Positions 13,331-19,507 of a DNA stretch of 19,507 nt are shown here, in pieces (position 1 is the stretch's first letter; every line of letters begins with the position of its first letter). The notes below the pieces were generated by a model, which saw nothing but the letters and a program-made list of their open reading frames with translations, had not been told where the DNA came from and ran no database searches. A program made the translations under genes and the position numbers. This DNA is from Verrucomicrobiota bacterium (lineage in GTDB: Bacteria; Verrucomicrobiota; Verrucomicrobiia; Chthoniobacterales; UBA10450): assembly GCA_003217965.1 (NCBI GenBank), contig QHNB01000088.1, positions 1-19,507 on the forward strand. The letters are read 5' to 3'.

Positions 13331-15227
13331 GGCTACGACATGCTTGCTCGATGGCATTCGCGGGCCGGCAGACGTGAAAGCGCTTCGGGAGCAGGATCTT
13401 CCCCAACTTGCGCAGGAAGTCCGCGATGAGTTGATCAAGGTGCTCTCGCGAACCGGCGGGCATCTCGGTCCCAACCTTGGTGTCGTCGAATTGACGATCG
13501 CGCTCCACCGCGTTTTCGACACACCAAAGGACCGATTGGTTTTCGACGTTAGCCATCAAGGCTACGTCCATAAAATGTTCACCGGCCGGCTCGATCGCAT
13601 TGGGACCATGCGGCAGTATCAAGGCCTGAACGGCTTTCTCTTGCGGACGGAGAGCGAACACGATTGCTACGGCGCGGGACACGCCGGTACCGCTTTGTCG
13701 GCGGGACTTGGAATGGCGGTTGGGCGTGATCTGCGAGGCGGCAATGAACACGTCGTCGTGGTCGCGGGTGATGCCGCGTTCACTTGTGGGATTAGCTACG
13801 AAGCGCTCAACAATGCTAAATCCCAGACGAAACGCTTTATCGTAGTACTCAACGACAACGAATGGTCGATCGCAAAAAACGTCGGCGCGATTTCTTCCTA
13901 TTTTAACACTCTCACGACCAACCCGATGTATGCGGGGTTGCATGAGAAGGCGCGCCGCTTTGTCGAAGCCATCGCGGGCAAATCTGCGGTCGAGTTCGCG
14001 CACAAGGTGGAGGAAAGTGTCAAAGGTTTACTCGTGCCGAGCGTGATCTTCGAGGAGCTCGGCCTGCGCTACTACGGGCCGATCGATGGCCACGATATTC
14101 CTCTCCTGATCCGCACGTTCGAATTTCTAAAAACGCAGGATGAGCCGGTTTTGCTGCACATCCTGACGAAAAAGGGCAAAGGCTACGAACCCGCGATCAA
14201 GCAGCCGGATAAATTTCACGGACTGGGCAAATATAAACTGGAGACGGGGGAAACCGCGCCGACACCGACACCAACCTATTCCGAAGTGATCGGTAAAACG
14301 CTGGCAAAATTCGCCGACACGAACCGAAAGATTGTCGCGATCACTGCGGCGATGCCGAGTGGAACCGGTCTCGGGTTCTTTCAAGCCGCTCATCCTGATC
14401 GCTATTACGACGTCGGTATCGCGGAGGAACATGCCGCGCTGTTTGCTTGCGGCTTGGCTACGCAAGGATTGAAGCCGTTTCTGGCGATTTATTCCACGTT
14501 CTTCCAGCGTGCCTACGATATGGCCATTCACGACATGGCTATCCAAAAACTGAACATCGCTCTCTGCATGGATCGGGCGGGGTTGAGCGGCGATGATGGC
14601 CCGACCCATCACGGCTTGTTCGATATCGGATATTTGCGGCACATCCCGAATTGGGTGCACATGCAACCGAAGGATGAAGATGAATTTGCCGACATGCTTT
14701 GGACAATGGCAAATTACAACGCTGGTCCAATCGCCATCCGTTATCCGCGCGGGCCCGGAACCGGGGCCAAACCAAAGGCGGAACCGAGACTTCTCGAAAT
14801 CGGCAAGGCGGAGGTGGTCAAACATGGGCGCGATGTTGCTATTTTCGGACTCGGCAACATGTTCGAACTGGCTGAAGAAGCCGCGAAGAAACTGGAAGAG
14901 ATGGGAATCTCCGTTGCTCTAATCAATCCGCGGTGGATCAAACCGCTCGATACTGGGACGCTCGAATTCTTCGCGCGCAGTGTGGAAGTTGTCTGCACTA
15001 TGGAGGATCACGTTTTGCATAACGGTTTCGGCTGTGCGGTAATGGAGCATCTCTACTCCCAGGGAATTCGAACCCCAGTAGTGCGGATCGGTTGGCCAGA
15101 CGAATTTATCGAGCATGGTTCCGTTCCGATTCTGCGCCAGAAACACGGCATCACCGCGGACGCGCTGATCGAAAAAACTCTATCCTTGTTGCGTCAAAAA
15201 CCTGCCGCGAAAACCAGCGCGGCGTGA
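13311..15227 (+). CDS. dxs: 1-deoxy-D-xylulose-5-phosphate synthase
   Basis: Condenses pyruvate and glyceraldehyde-3-phosphate, the first MEP-pathway step. 638 residues from ATG 13311. Catalytic His candidates H51 (GGHLGPNLG) and H82 (SHQGYVHKMFTGR) and the C-terminal region AEEHAALFACGLA, DRAGLSGDDGPTHHG and RYPRGPGTG are conserved. The thiamine-diphosphate site is GDAAFTCGISYEALNNA (GDA, 153-155) followed by VVLNDNEWSIAKNVG, whereas most DXS proteins have GDG and NDNxMSIS. This looks like a lineage variant (I recall similar forms in PVC bacteria) rather than a broken site. The ORF begins at ATG 13290, but AAGGA at 13301-13305 precedes ATG 13311, so I start there; it overlaps xseB by 20 bases. 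Confidence 0.95.
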   Translation: MTPVSSKATTCLLDGIRGPADVKALREQDLPQLAQEVRDELIKVLSRTGGHLGPNLGVVELTIALHRVFDTPKDRLVFDVSHQGYVHKMFTGRLDRIGTMRQYQGLNGFLLRTESEHDCYGAGHAGTALSAGLGMAVGRDLRGGNEHVVVVAGDAAFTCGISYEALNNAKSQTKRFIVVLNDNEWSIAKNVGAISSYFNTLTTNPMYAGLHEKARRFVEAIAGKSAVEFAHKVEESVKGLLVPSVIFEELGLRYYGPIDGHDIPLLIRTFEFLKTQDEPVLLHILTKKGKGYEPAIKQPDKFHGLGKYKLETGETAPTPTPTYSEVIGKTLAKFADTNRKIVAITAAMPSGTGLGFFQAAHPDRYYDVGIAEEHAALFACGLATQGLKPFLAIYSTFFQRAYDMAIHDMAIQKLNIALCMDRAGLSGDDGPTHHGLFDIGYLRHIPNWVHMQPKDEDEFADMLWTMANYNAGPIAIRYPRGPGTGAKPKAEPRLLEIGKAEVVKHGRDVAIFGLGNMFELAEEAAKKLEEMGISVALINPRWIKPLDTGTLEFFARSVEVVCTMEDHVLHNGFGCAVMEHLYSQGIRTPVVRIGWPDEFIEHGSVPILRQKHGITADALIEKTLSLLRQKPAAKTSAA

Positions 15228-15264
15228 TCTGTCGGCTGACATTGGCCGCTGATTAAACGCAGCG

Positions 15265-16269
15265 ATGGCTACAATCGAAGCGCGCGATTTGACGAAAGTC
15301 TATCGCACCTATCGCAAGGAAAGCGGGTTACGCGGGGCCATCAAAGGCCTGTTCTACCGACGCTATGATGAAACGCGTGCCGCCGATCGAGTGACATTTC
15401 AAATTGATGAAGGCGAATTCGTCGGTTTTCTCGGACCAAACGGAGCGGGCAAAACCACCGTGCTGAAAATGTTATCGGGATTGCTTAATCCGACATCAGG
15501 AGACGCGCGCGTGCTCGGGTTTGTCCCGTGGGAGCGACGCAACGAGATGAAGCGCCAATTCAGTTTGCTCATGGGGCAAAAGAATGCGCTGTGGTGGGAT
15601 CTGCCAGCGCAGGAATCGCTCGAGTTAAATCGCGCAATCTACGGAATCGATCGGGATCGCTTTAAGAAGGTGGTCGATGGATTGAGCGAGCTGCTCGAGG
15701 TCGGCGACAAGATGAACGTCATGGTACGCGAGCTTTCGCTTGGTGAGCGGATGAAAATGGAGCTAATCAGCGCCCTAATTCATGAACCGCGGGTCTTATT
15801 TCTCGACGAACCAACGATTGGACTCGATGTCGTCAGCCAGAAACGGGTGCGGGAATTTTTGCGCGTTTACAATGAAGAGCACCGGATCGTGACGATGTTG
15901 ACCAGTCATTACATGCAAGATATTCAGGAGCTGTGCGATCGAGTCATCATTATTGATCATGGAAAGATTTTCTTCGATGGCGCGCTCGATCGCATTATCG
16001 ATCAGTTCTCCGCCACCAAAGTAGTTAGCCTGACTTTCGCTGAAGAAGCGGTGCGGGATTTTTCGGCGTTTGGCGAAGTGGTAGCGCAAACGCCGGTCTC
16101 AGTTCAATTGAAGGTGCCGCGGGCGAAGGTAACAGAGACGTGCCGCCGATTGCTCGAAGCCTGCAACGTCAGCGATATCAACGTGCAGGAAATCCCAATC
16201 GAGGAGGTGATCCGGCAGCTCTTTGGGGAGCGCGCCGCGCGCGAACCGGCAATACCGGCTGCGGTTTAG
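15265..16269 (+). CDS. ABC transporter ATP-binding protein (ABC-2/COG4586-like)
   Basis: 334-residue nucleotide-binding domain for an exporter of the ABC-2 type. Walker A GPNGAGKTT (57-65), Q-loop Q105 in LLMGQKNALWWDLPAQES, signature LSLGERMKMEL (157-167), Walker B VLFLDEP (177-183) and the H-loop H215 in TSHYMQD are all present and intact. The residues before Walker A (about 15-40) are longer than in simple ATPases, matching the COG4586-type family. The ~100-residue C-terminal tail resembles those of DrrA/CcmA-like subunits. No permease gene follows; the next gene is on the opposite strand and overlaps by 3 bases at the stops. The partner must be elsewhere. The cargo is unknown. Confidence 0.87.
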   Translation: MATIEARDLTKVYRTYRKESGLRGAIKGLFYRRYDETRAADRVTFQIDEGEFVGFLGPNGAGKTTVLKMLSGLLNPTSGDARVLGFVPWERRNEMKRQFSLLMGQKNALWWDLPAQESLELNRAIYGIDRDRFKKVVDGLSELLEVGDKMNVMVRELSLGERMKMELISALIHEPRVLFLDEPTIGLDVVSQKRVREFLRVYNEEHRIVTMLTSHYMQDIQELCDRVIIIDHGKIFFDGALDRIIDQFSATKVVSLTFAEEAVRDFSAFGEVVAQTPVSVQLKVPRAKVTETCRRLLEACNVSDINVQEIPIEEVIRQLFGERAAREPAIPAAV

Positions 16270-16553
16270 CGCTGAAAGACAGCGATCCGCAATTGTTGCG
16301 CATAGGCGGGATTGACCTCAAACGCAACCGTTGGCATCTCCGCCAAATCAACCTGGTCGCTGTAGGGAATCGGCTCAACAAATCCGGCCGCAATCAACCC
16401 GTTGAGCGTGTCGCCTACATCCTCCGGCGCCATCCGGGTGGAATCCAAAATCTCGGCTCCGAGCATCGATTCGCTGAACCCAATCGCCCTGACAATCGTT
16501 GCCTCCCGGCCCGATAGTTTGATGTCTTTCACCCGTAGAATTCCGAGCAGCAA
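16266..16553 (-). CDS. Small protein of unknown function, possibly winged-helix-like
   Basis: About 95 residues. I do not recognise a named family. The sequence is helical and regular: LGILRVKDIKLSGREATIVR, then GFSESMLGAEILDSTRMAPEDVG, then LNGLIAAGFVEPIP and a beta-like MPTVAFEVNP tail. The pattern of short helices followed by an aliphatic strand resembles a small winged-helix domain, but this is inference. The frame is open upstream through the epimerase gene; TTG 16553 is the first start just after that stop (8 bases), and GTG 16532 is the alternative. It is the last gene of the rodA-scpA-epimerase cluster on this strand, overlapping the convergent ABC gene by 3 bases. Confidence 0.55.
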   Translation of the reverse strand: MLLGILRVKDIKLSGREATIVRAIGFSESMLGAEILDSTRMAPEDVGDTLNGLIAAGFVEPIPYSDQVDLAEMPTVAFEVNPAYAQQLRIAVFQR

Positions 16554-16561
16554 GTATGCCG

Positions 16562-17422
16562 TCAGATCACGTTGCCGCGGTCGGCCTGCTGCGGAAGAAT
16601 CGATCGACTGAAGGAATCGATGTAATTCGGATAAATCGGAGCCCAGCCGAGCGCGCGCAATTTGGCGTTGCTGACGCGTTTGTTGGAATCCGTTCGTTTT
16701 CGCACAATGCCTTCGGCGGGCGACAGTGGAATTCGCAACTCCGCCGAAAGCCAAGCGAGGATTTCGGATCGGAGCACTGGCCGGTCATCCACGACGTTAA
16801 AAATTCCCGGACGCGAGACCGCCTTTTGTTCTGCCAGAAAAAAAATAGCCGACGCCACGTCGTCACGATGGACTTGATTGACGAAGCGGTCAGGACCCGA
16901 TGGCAAGGGAGCCCGGTTGATGACGCTGTGTAGCAGAAATGACCGGCCCGGACCATAAATCCCCGCGACACGCAAAACTATCCCCTCATGATCGAGCACA
17001 ATGTTTTCAGCCTGGCGCAAAATCTTTCCGCGTTCAGTTAGCGGCTCAGCCGGGCTTTCCTCGGTCACCCAACTGCCGTCCTGCTGCGCGTAGACACTCG
17101 TGCTGCTGGTAAAAATCAATCGAGCTTGCGGAAAAGAGGCCACGAGATTCGCCACGCCCTTGCCGTAGACGTGCCGATAGGATCGATCATCGCGTTTGCC
17201 GACCCCGGCGCAGTGCACCACCACATTGGCATCGAAACTGTTTCGAGCGACACTTCTTACATCGCTAATATCAATGGGCACCGCTGAAATTCCGCCTCCT
17301 GAAACCTGCTCGGCCGATTCTTTTGATCGCGTCCAGGCGGTCACCTCCCAGCCCGCCTCAACAAAAAGCCTTGCGCTGGCAGAACCGACGTAGCCGCAAC
17401 CGGCGATCAACCCCCGCGGCAT
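16562..17422 (-). CDS. NAD(P)-binding SDR-like epimerase/dehydratase (YeeZ-like)
   Basis: 286 residues from ATG 17422. The Rossmann glycine motif is GLIAGCGYVGSASARLF at about 4-20. A SSTSVYAQQDG segment (about 105-115) carries the Ser and Tyr of the extended SDR active site, but the usual YxxxK Lys is not evident at the +4 position, so it looks like an atypical SDR such as YeeZ. LRVAGIYGPGRSFLLHSV, QVHRDDVASAIFF and FNVVDDRPV follow as in NAD-dependent epimerase-like proteins. The substrate is unknown. An upstream ATG at 17458 adds 12 residues inside scpA; I chose the ATG that lies 1 base after the scpA stop (TGAAATG). Likely co-transcribed with scpA. Confidence 0.85.
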   Translation of the reverse strand: MPRGLIAGCGYVGSASARLFVEAGWEVTAWTRSKESAEQVSGGGISAVPIDISDVRSVARNSFDANVVVHCAGVGKRDDRSYRHVYGKGVANLVASFPQARLIFTSSTSVYAQQDGSWVTEESPAEPLTERGKILRQAENIVLDHEGIVLRVAGIYGPGRSFLLHSVINRAPLPSGPDRFVNQVHRDDVASAIFFLAEQKAVSRPGIFNVVDDRPVLRSEILAWLSAELRIPLSPAEGIVRKRTDSNKRVSNAKLRALGWAPIYPNYIDSFSRSILPQQADRGNVI

Positions 17423-17423
17423 T

Positions 17424-18143
17424 TCAGGCCGCAGCGATCTCGATTTCGCCGAACGCATCTGATTGAGCCGCTCGCACCTGTTTGAGGCGAATCAATTCGA
17501 GCAACGCCAGAAAAGTGACGACGATTTCAACACGCGACACCATTGCGGCGAACAAATCCGAAAATTTCAGCGTCCCACCGTCACTCACTCGCGCCAGAAT
17601 GGCCTCGATCTTATCGGACACCGTAAAATTCTCGCCGAAAATTTGCTGGAGCTCCTGCCGCGCTTCGACCCGTTTAATGACGTTCTGAAAGGCGTTGATC
17701 AGCTGAAAAATTCCGACCTCGCCCAGTCGAAGAGGCGACTGCTTGTCCAAAGGCGCGAGCCCGGTGCGCGCGAAAATATTTTCCTGCTGTAGAGCGCGAT
17801 CCTGCAATTGCGCGGCAGCTTCCTTGAATTTCTTATATTCGATCAGCTGCCGAATGAGATCCCAGCGTGGATCGTCATCCTCCGTCTCTTCATCCGGCGG
17901 TTGCAAATCGGCTGGAAGCAAACTGCGACTCTTGAGGTAGAGGAGGTTCGCTGCCATAACCCCAAATTCACCGGCCACATCGATATTCAATTCCTTGAAT
18001 GCCTCGAGATATTCGAGGTACTGGGCGGTGATGCGTTCGATCGAGATATCATAGATATCAACTTCGTCCCGCTTAATCAGATAAAGCAGCAGATCGAGCG
18101 GTCCCTCGAAGACCTCGAGTTTAACTTTGTAGTCGGTATCCAT
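17424..18143 (-). CDS. scpA: Segregation and condensation protein A
   Basis: Kleisin subunit that bridges the SMC dimer with ScpB for chromosome condensation and segregation. 239 residues, usual length about 240-270. N-terminal SMC-neck domain: LEVFEGPLDLLLYLIKRDEV, DIYDISIERITAQYLEYLEA, and a long helix AGEFGVMAANLLYLKSRSLLP. An acidic linker (about 84-92, PDEETEDDDP) and helices follow; the C-terminal winged helix ends in VVTFLALLELIRLKQVRAAQSD, which contacts the SMC head. ATG 18143 is 30 bases after the rodA stop. scpB is not evident in the window; the small gene at 16266-16553 does not look like it. Confidence 0.94.
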   Translation of the reverse strand: MDTDYKVKLEVFEGPLDLLLYLIKRDEVDIYDISIERITAQYLEYLEAFKELNIDVAGEFGVMAANLLYLKSRSLLPADLQPPDEETEDDDPRWDLIRQLIEYKKFKEAAAQLQDRALQQENIFARTGLAPLDKQSPLRLGEVGIFQLINAFQNVIKRVEARQELQQIFGENFTVSDKIEAILARVSDGGTLKFSDLFAAMVSRVEIVVTFLALLELIRLKQVRAAQSDAFGEIEIAAA

Positions 18144-18173
18144 GGTCAGCGTTTCGTCAACGGTGACCAGGCC

Positions 18174-19178
18174 CTATCGCAGGGTGGCCTTGCGGTGGAC
18201 CCAAACGCTATTCACGATGCCGAGGCCGAACATGATCATCAGGACAAACGAACCGCTGTAGCTGATTAACGGAAGCGGAACACCTGTAATCGGCAATATG
18301 GAAATGGTCATGCCGATATTCTGGAAGATGTGGGTGAAAATGAGCGCGGTAACACCGACGACAAGGAGCAATCCAAATTGATCGCCCGCGCAAAAGGCAA
18401 CGAACAGGCAGGTCAATAGCAAAAGCGCGAAGGCGCTGAGCAAAAACATTCCGCCCACGAATCCCCATTGTTCCCCAACCGCCGAGAAACTGTAGCAATT
18501 ATGAACCGCAGCTTGGCGATCGATATCGGGATTGATAAAGGCAGTAATCCGCTCCTGCTGGTACGGCTTCAATGCCAGATTTACCGCAATGGGGATAAAG
18601 GCGATCACAATCAGTATGATACAAATCAAATAACGGACCGGCATTCCGCCGACAAAAAGTAGAGCCATTAGTACCGGCGCCCAGATGATCACCTCACCGA
18701 GATCGGGCTGCAGGAGAATGAGCAGACAAGGGGCGCCCACAATGACGCCGCACAGGAGCAAACGCAGCATGGAATGCATTTCCTTGAATTGACTCAGAAA
18801 AAGCGAGAGCACCATGATCCCAGCGATCACGGCCAGCTGCGCCGGTTGAAAATTAACTGGTCCGAGATGGAGCCAGCTGCGCGCGCCGTAAACTTTCTGG
18901 CCCATGAATTTGGTCAGGATCAAGAAGCCCAATCCTGCCAGATACATCGGGAGCGCGCCCCATCGAATCCATTTATAATCGATGAGACTGGTGGCGATGA
19001 AGGCGAAAAAGCCCACCACGACCCAGTTAGCCTGCTTTCGCCAAAATTCGGCCGCGACCGGATCCTCGCGCATGTAAGTGGCACTATAAATTGCGATGAC
19101 GCCGAAGATCGCCAATGCCAGCATCACAGCGAGGAGTAGCCAGTTAAGCCCAAGAATTTTTCTGAGAAAAGGCGTCAC
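18174..19178 (-). CDS. rodA: Rod-shape-determining protein RodA (SEDS family), with an apparent ~34-residue internal gap
   Basis: SEDS peptidoglycan glycosyltransferase for cell elongation, an integral membrane protein with about ten helices. Family motifs are GARSWLHLGPVNFQPAQLA, QPDLGEVIIW, KPYQQERITAFINPDID, and near the end NIGMTISILPITGVPLPLIS. After NPDIDRQ the normal proteins continue with a conserved extracytoplasmic stretch (GAGWNxxQSxxxVGSGGxxGKG, then a QxxxGFLP-like piece and a HxDFIFSVxxEE motif). Here NPDIDRQAAV goes directly to HNCYSFSAVGEQWGFVG, so about 34 residues (roughly 102 bases) are missing with the frame kept. Activity is therefore doubtful. GTG 19178 (334 residues) fits family N-termini; TTG 19256 would add 26 atypical residues. 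Confidence 0.9.
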   Translation of the reverse strand: MTPFLRKILGLNWLLLAVMLALAIFGVIAIYSATYMREDPVAAEFWRKQANWVVVGFFAFIATSLIDYKWIRWGALPMYLAGLGFLILTKFMGQKVYGARSWLHLGPVNFQPAQLAVIAGIMVLSLFLSQFKEMHSMLRLLLCGVIVGAPCLLILLQPDLGEVIIWAPVLMALLFVGGMPVRYLICIILIVIAFIPIAVNLALKPYQQERITAFINPDIDRQAAVHNCYSFSAVGEQWGFVGGMFLLSAFALLLLTCLFVAFCAGDQFGLLLVVGVTALIFTHIFQNIGMTISILPITGVPLPLISYSGSFVLMIMFGLGIVNSVWVHRKATLR

Positions 19179-19256
19179 GTGTTCCCAAAACCGCGGCTGA
19201 ATATAGCTTAGCGGCTGCCAAGGTAAACCTTCCGGCCAACAAAAATTCGGGGGCAA

Positions 19257-19475
19257 AACGTAAGTTGAGGTGGCTTAACGATTAAGCCCAAGCGTCGGAA
19301 TTCATGACGCTGGTTTCTCAGATATGAAAAACTCGCAGAGATGAATTGTTGCTACTAAGTCTCTCACCAAATGGCACTTATATGATAGTAAAAAAACTTT
19401 GGCTCCTGTATTGTTTACGCCTTCGACTTCAGCTAACATCCAGTTGTCTCGCCACAGTAGAGGGCAAGACAGGGT
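19257..19475. promoter_or_regulatory. Divergent intergenic region with two adjacent inverted repeats
   Basis: This region separates rodA (minus) from the gene starting at 19476 (plus). GGCTTAA (19272-19278) and TTAAGCC (19282-19288) form a perfect 7-bp inverted repeat with a CGA spacer. Directly next to it AGCGTC (19291-19296) pairs with GACGCT (19306-19311). They may form a 5'-UTR structure or operator upstream of rodA. A TATGAT at 19381-19386 could be a -10 box for the plus-strand gene, but no good -35 is spaced from it. Confidence 0.4.
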
Positions 19476-19507
19476 ATGGCGAAACGGACAAAACGAAAAA
19501 TCGCGCG
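19476..19507 (+). CDS. Start of an unidentified gene, cut by the window end
   Basis: ATG 19476 opens a frame running off the window: MAKRTKRKIAR, a highly basic N-terminus. GAGGG lies about 11 bases upstream. Too little is present to assign a family; basic leaders like this precede the membrane anchor in some penicillin-binding proteins and also occur in DNA-binding proteins. The divergence from rodA is only weak context. Confidence 0.35.
   Translation, partial: MAKRTKRKIA

Noticed and set aside
13284..14003. Long antisense frames within dxs (also 14127-14825).
   Set aside because: They mirror the codon structure of dxs, which is strongly supported; their translations have no recognisable domains.
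15061..15078. ATTCGAACCCC in dxs matches the T-loop part of tRNA-Ser at 8437-8447 and could suggest an attachment-site duplicate.
   Set aside because: It is a short match inside a conserved coding sequence, with no integrase or tRNA 3' end beside it.

Overview
This window looks like chromosomal core-gene DNA from a Gram-negative, free-living bacterium, most likely of the Verrucomicrobiota (PVC group), possibly a soil Chthoniobacterales/Spartobacteria lineage. The taxon is inferred from moderately high GC, weak or absent Shine-Dalgarno sites, a DXS with the divergent GDA and NDNEWSIAKN motifs rather than the usual GDG form, separate coaC and coaB genes, HemQ in a non-Firmicute setting, and a lysine-rich micro-protein resembling histone H1 tails. 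No marker gene fixes the taxon. The window starts inside trpB and stops 32 bases into another gene.

Layout. 1-3388 (+): a tightly packed run of trpB (3' part), yicC, gmk, coaC and coaB, with ATGA/GTGA or short overlaps. 3385-3638 (+): a compact unit with a 19-codon Lys/Ala micro-ORF, several hairpins and a strong intrinsic terminator. 3686-7034 (+): an inositol-phosphatase-like gene, a damaged ispF, cysS and a hexapeptide-repeat acyltransferase. 7035-7400: no intact gene. 7401-10142 (-): a putative 2OG-Fe(II) oxygenase, tRNA-Ser(GGA), hemQ and a rhomboid-fold membrane protein without catalytic His. 10242-11716 (+): gcvT-gcvH. 11750-12902 (-): a stand-alone, degenerate receiver protein and a DUF1345 membrane protein. 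13019-16269 (+): xseB, dxs and an ABC ATPase. 16266-19178 (-): a cluster, in transcription order, of rodA, scpA, an SDR-like epimerase and a small unknown protein. 19257-19475: a divergent intergenic region with two inverted repeats.

Functionally this is housekeeping: tryptophan, GMP, coenzyme A, isoprenoid (dxs and ispF, both MEP pathway), haem (coproporphyrin route), glycine cleavage, chromosome segregation, cell-wall elongation and cysteinyl-tRNA synthesis. I see no mobile element, CRISPR array, phage or defence island.

The most notable signals are (1) the micro-ORF transcription unit at 3385-3638, and (2) three lesions in otherwise conserved genes: an in-frame TGA in trpB at the window edge, a frameshifting deletion of about 86 nt in ispF that removes a metal-ligand region, and an apparent in-frame loss of about 34 residues in rodA. 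Whether these lesions are biological or come from assembly cannot be settled from the sequence alone; reads across 1-60, 4500-4535 and 18490-18525 would decide.
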